Assembly (NCBI RefSeq): GCF_000158955.1
Contig: NZ_GG657757.1
Span: 6,143,858-6,207,857, forward strand
From: Streptomyces viridochromogenes DSM 40736
Lineage (GTDB): Bacteria > Actinomycetota > Actinomycetes > Streptomycetales > Streptomycetaceae
Reading direction: 5' to 3'
DNA: 64,000 nucleotides
Shown here piece after piece: positions 50,105-60,100 of this stretch (the first letter of the stretch is position 1; the number at the start of each line of letters is the position of its first letter). A model generated the notes under the pieces. That model ran no database searches and was not told the origin of the DNA. It saw only the letters and a program-made list of their open reading frames with translations. A program made the translations under genes and the position numbers.

Positions 50105-53100
50105 ATGCTCGGGGCCGTGGAGACCAGGTCCGTAAGCCCCGTGTTCGTCGGCCGGGCCGCCGAGTTGGGCACGCTGGACGAGGTGCTCGCCGGTGGCGCC
50201 GGCGGCGACCCCCAGGCGTTGCTCGTCGGTGGCGAGGCCGGAGTCGGCAAGACCCGCCTCCTGGAGGAGTTCGCCGACGCCGCCCGCCGCCGGGGCGCGG
50301 TCGTCGCGCTCGGCGGCTGTGTCGAGATCGGCGCCGACGGACTGCCCTTCGCGCCGTTCTCCACGGCACTGCGCGCCCTGCGCCGGGAACTGCCCGCCCA
50401 ACTCGCCGCCGCGGCGGCCGGGCAGGAGGAGGAACTGGCCCGGCTGCTCCCGGAGATCGGCACCGCGGCCGCGCGCGAGGCGGCCCGGCACGACGAGGAC
50501 GGCATGGCCCGCCTCTTCGAGCTCACCGCCCGCCTGCTGGAGCGCGTCGCCGCCGAGCACACCGTCGTCCTCGCCCTGGAGGACCTGCACTGGGCCGACG
50601 CCTCCACCCGGCACCTGCTCTCCTACCTCTTCCGCACCCTGCGCACCGGCCGCCTCGTCGTCCTCGCCACCTACCGCTCCGACGACATCCACCGCCGCCA
50701 CCCGCTGCGGCCCCTGCTCGCCGAACTCGACCGCCTGCGCACCGTCCGCCGCCTCGAACTCGCCCGCTTCACCCGCGAGGAGGTGTGCCTCCAGGTCGCC
50801 GGCATCCTCGCCCAGGAACCCGACCCGGACCAGGTCGACGCGATCTTCGAACGCTCCGACGGCAACGCCTTCTTCGTCGAGGAGCTCGCCGTCGCCGCCC
50901 ACGAGGGCTGCCGCACCGGCCTGACCGACTCCCTGCGCGACCTGCTGCTGGTCCGCGTGGAACGGCTGCCGGAGACCGCCCAGCAGGTCGCCCGGATCGT
51001 CGCCGAGGGCGGCTCCACCGTCGAGTACCGGCTGCTGTCCGCCGTCGCCCGGCTCGCCGAGGACGACCTCATCGAGGCGCTGCGGACCGCCGTGAACGCC
51101 AGCATCCTCGCCCCCGCGCCCGGCGGCGACGGCTACCGCTTCCGGCACTCCCTGGTCCGGGAAGCCGTCAGCGACGACCTGCTCCCGGGCGAACGCTCCC
51201 GCCTCAACCGCCGCTACGCCGAAGCCCTGGAGAGCGACCCGGCCCTCGTCCCCGCCGACCAGCGCGCGACGCGCCTGGCCAGCTACTGGTACCACGCCCA
51301 CGACCCGGCCAAGGCCCTGCCCGCCGTCCTCGACGCCTCCGTCGAGGCCCGCCACCGCCACGCCTACTCCGAGCAACTGCGGCTGCTGGAGCGGGCGATG
51401 GAACTGTGGGACGCCGCACCCGACGCCGTGCGCGGCACCCTGCGCCCCGTCGACTTCGCCGAGGCCTACCCGCTGGAACTGCCCGAACGGCGCGGCGGGA
51501 CCCTCGACCTGCTGGCCGAGGCGGCCGTGGCCGGACGGCTCTGCGGGGAGCGCGAGCGCGCCCTGAAGATCACCAAGCGGGCGCTGCGCCTGCTGGACGA
51601 GGAGGACGACCCCCACCGCGCCGCCTGGTTCTGGATCCAGCGCTCCCGGCTGGTGCAGAGCCTCGCCCGCGGCGACGGCTGGAAGGAGATCGCCACCGCC
51701 CAGGACCTGGTCCGCGGCCTGCCGCCGTCCGAGGTGCACGCCGAGGTGCTCGCCATGGTCGCCCACTGGTCGATGCTCCGCCGACCCGGCCCGGAGGCGC
51801 TGACGGCGGCCGAACGCGCCGTGGAGTACGCGCGCATGGTGGGCGCCGACGACATCGCCCTCAACGCCCGGCTCACGCTCGGCGGCCTCATGGTCGAGGC
51901 CGGGCAGATCGACGCCGGACTCACCCACCTGTTCGAGGTCAAGGACGAGGTGGTCGCACGGGGGCTCGCGGCGATCGCCGGCCGCAGCCATGTGAACCTG
52001 CCGTCCACCCTGGAAGGCATCTGGCCGCTCCGAGGAGGCCGTCGGCATCCTGCGCGAGGGGCTGCGGCTCACCGGCCGGATGGGCCTGCGGGACGCCGAG
52101 GGCTGGGTCTGGGGCAACCTCGCCGAGTCGCTCATCTCCCTGGGCCGCTGGGACGAGGCCGCGGAGGCGGCCGTCAACGCGCAGCGCCGGAGGCAGTCGG
52201 CCGGTCCGCAGGGGGCCGCAGCGATCCACCGGGCGTTCCTCGCGCTCGCCCAAAAAACAGGTGCCCGAGGCCGCCAGAAACCTCGCCGAAAGGCCGCGCC
52301 TCCTACGGCCCGCACGACCCCATGCCGCAGCACGACCTCCCGATCGCCTGCCTCACCATCAGGGTCGCCGTCGCCGAGGGCCGCCTCCCCGACGCCCGCG
52401 CCGAACTGGCCCGCGCCCTGGAGTCCGGCTTCCCGCCCGGCCCCCTGCGCTACGCCTGGCCGCTGCTGCTCGAAGCGGCCACGGCCGAGGCCGACGCCCG
52501 GACGCTGCCCGCGGCGCGCGACGGCCGCGAGGAAGCGCTCGCGGGCATCTTCGGGGCGGTCAAGCGCCTCACCACGAACGCCCCCGTCTGGCTCGCCCAC
52601 GAACAGTGGGTGCGCGCCGAACTCCTGCGCGCCGAGGGCCGGAGCACCCCGGGCACCTGGTCGGAGGTGGTCACCGCCTTCGAACCCCTGGAGCGGCCCT
52701 ACTACCTCGCCCGCGTCCGGTACCGGCTGGCCGAGTCCCTGCTGACGGGCGGCGGCGAGTACCACGAGCGCGATCTTTTCTACGGAACTGCTGCGCCTCG
52801 CCCACGCCGTCGCCGGCCACCTCGGCGCCCGGCCGCTCGCCGACGCCGCCGGAGCACTCGCCCAGCGCGCCCGCCTCCCGCTCACGTCCGCCCCGGAGCA
52901 GGCCGCCGCCGCGGACCCCGCCGGTGCGCTGGGGCTCACCAGCCGGGAACGGGACGTGCTGCGCCTGGTCACCGCCGGCCACACCAACCGCCGGATAGCC
53001 GAGGAACTCTTCATTTCCCCGAAGACCGCGAGCGTCCACGTCTCCAACATCCTGGCGAAGCTCGGCGTCTCCGGCCGGGGCGAGGCGGCGGCGCTGGCGC

Positions 53101-53153
53101 ACCGGATGGGGCTTTTTCCGGCCGATTCCCTCATGCCCGGTCCGACGGGCTGA
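50105..53153 (+). pseudogene. LuxR-type ATPase transcriptional regulator, four apparent +1 frameshifts
   Basis: Large STAND/LAL-like regulator: AAA domain (Walker A LLVGGEAGVGKTRLLEE at about residues 38-54, Walker B VVLALEDLHWAD), a helical TPR-like middle, and C-terminal LuxR HTH (LTSRERDVLRLVTAGHTNRRIAEELFISPKTASVHVSNILAKLGVSGRGEA at 52934-53090). The deposited frame is broken four times, each by an extra base: T at 52022, one A in the run 52252-52257, one A in 52289-52291, and one T in 52776-52779. The first three cancel, the fourth leaves the HTH in another frame. Repaired length is about 1,015 residues. The start is uncertain: ATG 50105 or GTG 50117 precede the first conserved strand; GTG 49958 is also in frame. 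Confidence 0.85.
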
Positions 53154-53203
53154 GGTTTACGCTGAAAAGGACGTCGGGGGGTGTCACGGTTCAGGGAGGA
53201 TCC

Positions 53204-53386
53204 GTGTTCAACGTTTTCGAGGAACTCTTCTCACCCGGCCGCAAACACACCCGCGACGAGCAGAACCGCCTGGAACTGACCCGCGAGGACGTCGGCGACG
53301 GCGATCCCGGACGCGGCCCGATAGACCTGGCGTCCGGGAAGGTCGTCGTTCGCCCGCCGCAGGAGCCCGGCGGGGACGAGGACTGA
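53204..53386 (+). CDS. DUF6191-type small protein
   Basis: 60 residues: FNVFEELFSPGRKHTRDEQNRLELTREDVGDGDPGRG, ending PIDLASGKVVVRPP and an acidic tail. Hydrophilic, cytoplasmic. AGGGAGGA immediately upstream of GTG 53204 is a strong ribosome site. Function unknown. Convergent with the PQQ dehydrogenase-like gene. Confidence 0.75.
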   Translation: MFNVFEELFSPGRKHTRDEQNRLELTREDVGDGDPGRGPIDLASGKVVVRPPQEPGGDED

Positions 53387-53392
53387 GCGGGC

Positions 53393-54562
53393 CTACGTCA
53401 CCCGCAGCTCCAGGATCCGGTCGTCCCCGTCCTTCGGAGCGCCCCGGCCGTCCGTGTTGCTGGTCACCAGCCACAGCCGGTCGCCGCCCGCCGCCACCAC
53501 CGTCCGCAGCCGGCCGTACTCGCCCTCCAGGAAGGCCTGGGGCTCGGCCGAGGCCGCGGTGCCGTTCAGCGGGATGCGCCACAGTCGTTTGCCGCGCAGG
53601 CCCGCCATCCAGATCGAACCCTCGGCATGGGCGATGCCGCTGGGGGAGGCCGCGGCCGTCCTCCACTGGTCGACCGGGTTGTGGAACCGCTTGTCGTCGG
53701 ACCTGCCCTCGGCCTCCGGCCAGCCGTAGTTGTCACCGGGCTTGATCGCGTTGAGCTCGTCCCAGGTGTCCTGGCCGAACTCCGAGGCGAACAGCCGCTG
53801 CTTGCCGTCCCAGGCGAGGCCCTGCACATTGCGGTGTCCGTACGAGTACACCGGCGAGTCGGGGAACGGGTTGCCCGGCGCCGGCTCGCCCTCGGGGGTC
53901 AGCCGCAGGATCTTGCCGCCCACCGAGTCCTTGTCCTGGGACAGACCCGTGTCACCGCTCTCGCCCGTCCCGACGTACAGCATCTTGTCCGGGCCGAACG
54001 CGATCCGGCCGCCGTTGTGGATGACGCCCTTGGGGATGCCCTTGAACACCGTGTCCGGAGCGCCGAGCTGCTCACCGGCGGGCTTCTTCTCGTCGTACAG
54101 CATGCGGACGACGCGGTTGTCGGAGGCCGAGGTGAAGTACGCGTAGACCATGCGGTCCGAGGCGAAGTCGGGGGACAGGGCGATGCCGAGCAGGCCGCCC
54201 TCGCCGGCGGCCGAGACGCCCGGCACCTCACCCAGCTCGGTCTTCTTCCCGCTCTTCTCGTCGACCCGGAGGATCGTCCCGTCGTCCCGGGAGGAGACGA
54301 GCAGACCGCCGCCCGGCAGGGGAGCGAGTCCCCAGGGCGAGTTCAGCCCCTCGGCGACGGTGCGCACCACTGTCACCGAGCCCTTGGCGGGAGGTGTCTC
54401 CTCGGCGGCCTGCCCCGGAGCGGACGACTGCGGCGCCGAACGGCTGGGGGAGGCGTTCCCGTCGCCGCCGGACGTCCCTCCGCCGTCGGAGGAGCAGCCG
54501 GCCGTCAGCAGGAGCGCGGCGGCGGCCAACACGGCCGGCACGGCTCGACGTTGCACGATCAT
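53393..54562 (-). CDS. Glucose/sorbosone dehydrogenase-like lipoprotein (PQQ type)
   Basis: 389 residues. Lipoprotein signal with lipobox LTAGC, lipidated Cys23, then a Ser/Gly/Pro linker to about residue 65. GSDH six-blade propeller: GLNSPWGLAPLPGGGLLVSSRDDGTILRVDE, EGGLLGIALSPDF, HNGGRIAFGPDKMLYVGTGESGD, GHRNVQGLAWD, SEFGQDTWDELN, NYGWPEAEG. The His and the GHRNVQG motif are the PQQ/Ca site of aldose dehydrogenases. Substrate unknown. Exported to the outer face of the membrane. Confidence 0.87.
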   Translation of the reverse strand: MIVQRRAVPAVLAAAALLLTAGCSSDGGGTSGGDGNASPSRSAPQSSAPGQAAEETPPAKGSVTVVRTVAEGLNSPWGLAPLPGGGLLVSSRDDGTILRVDEKSGKKTELGEVPGVSAAGEGGLLGIALSPDFASDRMVYAYFTSASDNRVVRMLYDEKKPAGEQLGAPDTVFKGIPKGVIHNGGRIAFGPDKMLYVGTGESGDTGLSQDKDSVGGKILRLTPEGEPAPGNPFPDSPVYSYGHRNVQGLAWDGKQRLFASEFGQDTWDELNAIKPGDNYGWPEAEGRSDDKRFHNPVDQWRTAAASPSGIAHAEGSIWMAGLRGKRLWRIPLNGTAASAEPQAFLEGEYGRLRTVVAAGGDRLWLVTSNTDGRGAPKDGDDRILELRVT

Positions 54563-54710
54563 GGTCCCTTCGGCGCGGACGGGTTCTCCTTGTCATACCC
54601 CTGCGGCGCCTCCCGAGTTCCCGATCACGGAACACCGAGCCCGCGAACGCGGCGCCCTGCACGGGTTTGCCCCGAACGCTCCCCGCCGGTCGCGCGCCCG
54701 CCGGACCGGA

Positions 54711-55709
54711 TCAGTCCCACGACCCCTGGGCCGGCGGCAGGTACGCGACCTCTCTCAGATCCTCGGCCGTCAGGCGCAGCCGCGCCGCGGCCGTGTTCTC
54801 CGTGACCCAGCGCTCCTGCTTCGTGCCCGGGACCGGGACCACGTGGCGGCCCTGGGCGAGGATCCAGGCGAGGGCGACCTGAGCGGGCGTGACGTGGGGG
54901 CCGTGCCGGCGTGCCACCCGGCGCAGGCCCGCGACGATCGGCTGGTTCGCGGCCATCATCTCGCCCGTGAAACGGGGGTGCCGGGCCCGGAGGTCGTCCA
55001 CCTCGAACCCCGCGCCGGGCCGCAGCCTGCCGGTCAGGAAGGCGTTGCCGAGCGGCATCGCGGCCAGGAAGCCTATGCCCCGCGTCTCGCACCACGGCAG
55101 CAGCGTCTCCAGTGCCTCCGGTGACCACACCGACAGCTCCGCCTGCACCGCGCTCACGGGGAAGACCTGCTGTACCCGCTCCAGCTGCCGGATCGTCGCG
55201 TCGTGCACGCGGGCCCCGGAGCGCCGGCCGGCCCGAGCACCCACCGCGCACAGGCCCAGCGCCCGCACCTTCCCGGCCCGGACGAGCTCCGCCATCGCGC
55301 CCCACGTCTCCTCGACGGGGACTTCCGGGTCGGCCCGGTGCAGCTGGTAGAGATCTATGACGTCCGTCTGGAGCCGGCGCAGTGAGGCGTCGCAGGCCCG
55401 CCTGACGTACCCGGGGCGGCCGTTGGCGACGATGTGCTGGTCGCCCACGAGCAGACCGACCTTCGTCGACACGAACGCGTCGGACCGCCGTTCCTTCAAC
55501 GCCCGCCCCACCAGCAGCTCGTTGGTGAACGGGCCGTACATGTCGGCCGTGTCCAACAGGGACGCGCCCAGGTCCAGCGCCCGGTGCACCGCCCTGAGCG
55601 ACTCGTCGCCACGCCGCAGCGACGCGCTGTACGCCCAGCTCATCGGCATGCACCCCAGTCCGACGGCCCCCACCGCGAGTGCCGCCGCGCCGATCGTCCT
55701 GCGCTCCAC
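54711..55709 (-). CDS. Aldo/keto reductase
   Basis: 332 residues, complete AKR barrel. Catalytic tetrad: Asp and Tyr in LLDTADMYGP, Lys in VSTKVGLL, His in YQLHRADPEVP. Cofactor end: GIGFLAAMPLGNAFLTGRL and VPVPGTKQERWVTENTAAA, binding NADPH. GTG 55709 with GGGAGGG upstream. Substrate unknown. Confidence 0.9.
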   Translation of the reverse strand: MERRTIGAAALAVGAVGLGCMPMSWAYSASLRRGDESLRAVHRALDLGASLLDTADMYGPFTNELLVGRALKERRSDAFVSTKVGLLVGDQHIVANGRPGYVRRACDASLRRLQTDVIDLYQLHRADPEVPVEETWGAMAELVRAGKVRALGLCAVGARAGRRSGARVHDATIRQLERVQQVFPVSAVQAELSVWSPEALETLLPWCETRGIGFLAAMPLGNAFLTGRLRPGAGFEVDDLRARHPRFTGEMMAANQPIVAGLRRVARRHGPHVTPAQVALAWILAQGRHVVPVPGTKQERWVTENTAAARLRLTAEDLREVAYLPPAQGSWD

Positions 55710-55786
55710 CTGGTCGTGACCCTCCCTGTTCCGGCCACCCCAACCTAACCTCTGCTGTGGCGCGCTCCTGACATAGCCTCCAGAGC

Positions 55787-56737
55787 ATGACTGCTGACGT
55801 GTGGCTGCCCATCCCGCCGGACGAGATCGAGGGACTCCCCGAGGGGCCCGCCTACCGCTTCTGGAACGGCGAGGAGGAGTTCCCCGCGGACCCGGCCGAC
55901 TGCGCCTTCTACGTCGTCCCCTACATGAAGCCCAGCCCGCTGTGCGTACGGCCCATGCGGGAGATGAGCCACGTGCGGGTCGTGCAGACCCTGTCCGCCG
56001 GGATCGACCACGTCGAGCCGGGGATCAGGCACCTGCCTCCGGGCGTGCGGCTGTGCAACGCGCGCGGGGTGCACGAGGCCAGCACCGCGGAGCTCACCCT
56101 CACCCTGATCCTGGCCTCGCTGCGCGGTGTCCCCGACTTCGTCCGGGCACAGGACCGGGGCGAGTGGCTCGCCGGGTTCCGGCCCGCGCTCGCCGACAAG
56201 AACGTCCTCATCGTCGGGTACGGATCGATCGGCGCGGCCATCGAGGACCGGCTCGTTCCGTTCGAGGTGGCGCGGGTGGCGCGCGTCGCGCGCTCTGAGC
56301 GCACCACGGCGCGCGGGCCGGTGCATCCGCTCACCGAACTCCCCGCGCTGCTCCCGGAGGCGGACGTCGTCATCCTGTCCACTCCGCTCAGCGAGACCAC
56401 CCGTGGCCTGGCAGGGGCCGACTTCCTGGCCCGGATGAAGGACGGCGCGCTCCTGGTCAACGTCGCCCGCGGTCCCGTCGTCGACACCAAGGCCCTCCTC
56501 GCCGAGTTGGAGAGCGGCCGCATCACGGCCGCCCTGGACGTCACCGACCCCGAGCCCCTGCCGCGCGAACACCCGCTGTGGCGTGCGCCGGGGGTACTCG
56601 TCAGCCCCCATGTCGGCGGTCCCACCTCCGCGTTCTTTCCGCGCGCCGAGCGGCTCCTGGTGGACCAGTTGAACCGTTATGTGAACCGGGAGCCGCTCCG
56701 CAACGTGATCCTGACGACGGGTGCATCAACCGACTGA
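55787..56737 (+). CDS. D-2-hydroxyacid dehydrogenase (NAD-binding)
   Basis: 316 residues. Catalytic Arg in VNVARGPVVDTKAL, Glu in DVTDPEPLPREHPLW, His in LVSPHVGGPTSAFF; the NAD fold is KNVLIVGYGSIGAAIEDRL. N-terminal DVWLPIPPDEIEGLPEG. Reduces an alpha-keto acid to the D-hydroxy acid (or the reverse); target unknown. ATG 55787; TAGCCT at 55772-55777 would give a near-leaderless mRNA. Confidence 0.9.
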   Translation: MTADVWLPIPPDEIEGLPEGPAYRFWNGEEEFPADPADCAFYVVPYMKPSPLCVRPMREMSHVRVVQTLSAGIDHVEPGIRHLPPGVRLCNARGVHEASTAELTLTLILASLRGVPDFVRAQDRGEWLAGFRPALADKNVLIVGYGSIGAAIEDRLVPFEVARVARVARSERTTARGPVHPLTELPALLPEADVVILSTPLSETTRGLAGADFLARMKDGALLVNVARGPVVDTKALLAELESGRITAALDVTDPEPLPREHPLWRAPGVLVSPHVGGPTSAFFPRAERLLVDQLNRYVNREPLRNVILTTGASTD

Positions 56738-56820
56738 TCCGACCTTGGGTACCGTCCGCAATCCTTCGGGCGCGGTGGGTACTCATATATCTATTGATCG
56801 TCACGGAGAGTAGAGAACCT

Positions 56821-56910
56821 ATGTCCCTGAGTGACGAGACTGGTGTATCGTCCGACAGGGGCAGCGCCGCGGACCGTTCGGCGCCGGGGGACGGACACTT
56901 CGGACTGTGA
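56821..56910 (+). CDS. Candidate small ORF, 29 aa
   Basis: 29 codons beginning MSLSDETGVSSDRG and ending DGHFGL, with GGAGAG 10 bases upstream of ATG. Preceded by an unusually A/T-rich block (CATATATCTATTGATC, about 56784-56799) that could be its promoter. The codon bias is weak evidence; may be a leader. Confidence 0.4.
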   Translation: MSLSDETGVSSDRGSAADRSAPGDGHFGL

Positions 56911-56925
56911 GGGGGGCGACAGGCG

Positions 56926-57165
56926 ATGCACGGCCTATGGACGAGCGATCCGACGGGACGGGGCTGCCGGCGGCGACCCTGGCGGACGGCCGCAGGCAGA
57001 AGCGGCCATCACGCCGATCACGCCGGCCACCACATCCGCCTCAGTGACCATGACACGGACCACGGCCATCACCACCGCAGGCCCGGCAGCCACGGAAGGC
57101 ATGCCCAGCCGGCGCACCCGCGCCTGCGGGACCCGGGAGCGGCGCGGACCGGGAGGGCCCGGTGA
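56926..57165 (+). CDS. Candidate His-rich small protein, 79 aa
   Basis: 79 codons with 14 His, most between residues 28 and 64 in H-H-x-x-H and D-H-x-x-x-H-type clusters (HHADHAGHH, DHDTDHGHHH); the tail is Arg/Pro-rich. AGGGGGGC lies 8 bases before ATG 56926, and the stop overlaps GTG 57162 of the next gene by four bases (GTGA), the usual mark of coupled translation. No homologue recognised; could bind metal. Another frame is open here, so the call is tentative. Confidence 0.45.
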   Translation: MHGLWTSDPTGRGCRRRPWRTAAGRSGHHADHAGHHIRLSDHDTDHGHHHRRPGSHGRHAQPAHPRLRDPGAARTGRAR

Positions 57166-60100
57166 GCGCGCCCCCGACCACACCCACGCTCGACGGGGCG
57201 CTGCGGGCACAGCCCTCGTCACCGGGGGCGCTGCTGCCCCGTACGCCGGTCCCCGGCCGTCGGCCGGGCCCGGCCCTGAAACTCGTGCTCGTCCTGGTCT
57301 GCGCGGGATACGCCGTCGGTTCCGCGTTCGGCTGGGGTTCGTCCGAAGTGGCCCTGATCATGGGTGACTTCGGGCTGAGCGCAGCGGCGGGCGCGGCCGC
57401 CGTGTCGTGCTTCCTCTGCGCCCGGAACCGCCGCACCCGCTTTCGACCGGCCTGGCTGCTGTTCGGCCTCTCCTCGGCGATGGCGTCCCTGGGCAACCTG
57501 GTCTGGGGGTGGTACGAGGTCGTTCTGGGGCTGCCCGTGCCCAGTCCCAGCTACGCCGACCTGTTCTTCCTGTGCTTCGCGCCGCCCGCGATCGTCGGGC
57601 TGCTCGTGTTCGCCAAGCGGCCCGTGACCAAGGCCGGCTGGGTCTGCCTCGGGCTGGACGCCTGGCTGATCGGCGGTTCGCTGCTCACCCTGGCGTGGAG
57701 CCTCGCCCTCGCCCAGGCCGCGAAGTCGGAAGGCCCCGGCGTGGCGCACACCGCGCTGTCGCTGGCGTACCCACTGCTCGACATCGCGCTGGTCAGCATG
57801 GTGCTCGCCCTGCACTTCCGGCGGTCCGCGGTCAACCGCTCGGCGGTCAACACCGCGATCGGCGCGCTCGCGCTGACCGTGATGTGCGACGCCCTGTTCA
57901 CCTCGCCGCTGCTGCACCACGACTACCGCTCCGGGCAGCTGCTCGACGCGGGCTGGTTCGCCGGCTCGCTGCTCCTGGCGTACGCCCCGTGGGCCGCGTC
58001 CCGGACGCCGGACGCCGACCGGGTCGGCCCGGACCGGCACACGGCGGGACACACCCGCGTGGTGCACGAGCACGTGCCCGGGCAGCGCAGCGGCCCGCAC
58101 CACCACCCGTCCCTGCCCGCGGGCGAGCACAGCCGGTACCCGGCGGCCCGGCCCATCGCCGGCTCCCTCGCCGCTCTCACTCCGTACCTCGCGGCGGCCG
58201 TGTGCACCCTGGGCATCCTCTACAACGTCCTCAACGGCCGCAGCGTCGACCGCGTGGTCCTGCTGACCGGGGGCACGGTCGTGCTCGCGCTCGTCGTGCG
58301 CCAGGGCATCATGCTGCTCGACAACATCACCCTCACCCAGGAGCTGGCCCAGAAGGAGAACCACTTCCGCTCCCTCGTGCAGGGCTCGAGCGACGTCATC
58401 ATGATCGCCGCACCCAGCGGCGTCCTGCGGTACGTCTCCCCGGCCGCCGCCGGTGTGTACGGCCGCCCGGCGGAGGAGCTGGTGGGTACGGAACTGGCCA
58501 ACCTCATCCACCCGCAGGACCTCGGCTGCGTCGTGCACGAGGTGCGGCGCTTCCTCGCCGCCGACCCGGTCGAGGAACCCACCACCCGCATCGAGTGCCG
58601 CTTCCGGTCGGGCGAAGACGCCTGGCTGAACGTCGAGTCGACCGTCAACCGCCATCACGGCGGCCTCATCTTCAACAGCAGAGACGTGACCGAGCGAGTG
58701 CGGCTGCAGGCCCAGTTGCAGCACAACGCCGAGCACGACCCGCTCACGGACCTGCCCAACCGCGCCCTGTTCACCAAGCGCGTCCAGCACGCGCTCTCGG
58801 GCCGCCGCGCCTGTGACCGGGGCGTGGCCCTGCGGAACACGGCCGTGCTCTTCATCGACCTCGACGGCTTCAAGGCCGTCAACGACACCATCGGGCACCA
58901 GGCCGGGGACGAACTGCTCGTGCAGGCCGCCCGCAGACTCCACGAGTCGGTCCGGCAGGGCGACACCGCATCCCGGCTGGGCGGCGACGAGTTCGCGGCC
59001 CTGATCGTCGGGGACAACACCCGCGACCGGGAGGCCCGGCAGCGGCACATCCTGGAGCTCGCCGACCGCCTCAGGACGACGCTGTCCCAGCCGTACCTCA
59101 TCGACGGCAACGACGTCCGGGTCAACGCCTCCATCGGCGTCGCCTTCGCGGAGCAGGGCCTCGGCGCCGGCGAACTGCTGCGCAACGCCGACCTGGCCAT
59201 GTACCGCGCCAAGGCCGGCGGCAAGGGGCGCGTCGAGCTGTACAAGCCCCAGATGCAGCAGGACGTCGTCCGCAAGGCGGAGCTGGCCACGCGCCTGCGG
59301 GCCGCGCTGCACGACGGCGAGTTCGCCCTGCTGCACCAGCCGGTGGTGTGTCTGACGGACGGCCGGATCACGTCGGTCTCCGCGCAGGCGCGCTGGCGCT
59401 CCTCCCAGGGGGTGCTCTTCACCCCCGCGGAGTTCCTGCGCGTGGCGGAGGACAGCGACAAGACCGCCGAGCTGGGCCGCTGGATGATCGAGGAGGCCGT
59501 CGAACAGGCCGCCGAGCGGCACGCGACCGGGCTGTCCGTGCCGGTCGTCGTCCGGATGAGCGCCCGCCGGCTGCTGGACCGGTCGATGCCGCTCGGCACC
59601 ATCGAGGCGCTGCTCACGCGGCACGGGCTGCCGTCCGGGTCGCTGATCATCGAGCTGTCCGACATCGACCCGAGGGTCTCCCTGGACGAGCTGGAGCGGC
59701 GTCTGGGTTCGCTGCGGCGGGTCGGGGTCCGGATCGCGCTCGACGGGTTCGGCAGCGGCTACGGGGCGATCACGACCCTCAGGCGGCTCCCCGTCGACGT
59801 GCTGAAGCTCGACCGCGGCCTGGTCGACGGCGTCGTCGAGTCCGCCCGGCTGTACAAGATCACCAGTGGGCTGCTGCGCATCGCGAACGACCTCGGACTG
59901 AAGACCGTGGCCGACGGGGTGGACCTGCCCGAGCAGGTCGTCGCCCTGCGCGCGATGGGCTGCACCCACGGGCAGGGCATGGCGTTCTCCGGGCCGCTCG
60001 ACGAGTACCGGCTGCGCCGGGCGCTCACTTCCGGCCACTACCCGGTGCCGAACGTACCGGCCGAGCCGGCGTTCGCGGGCGGGTCCCCACGGGTGTACAG

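Noticed and set aside
49958..53386. A single 1,142-aa protein running through the LuxR-type gene and the DUF6191 gene
   Set aside because: The open frame is only kept by the +1 shifts; after 52,785 it reads Arg/Pro-rich nonsense and then the separate DUF6191 gene, which has its own ribosome site.
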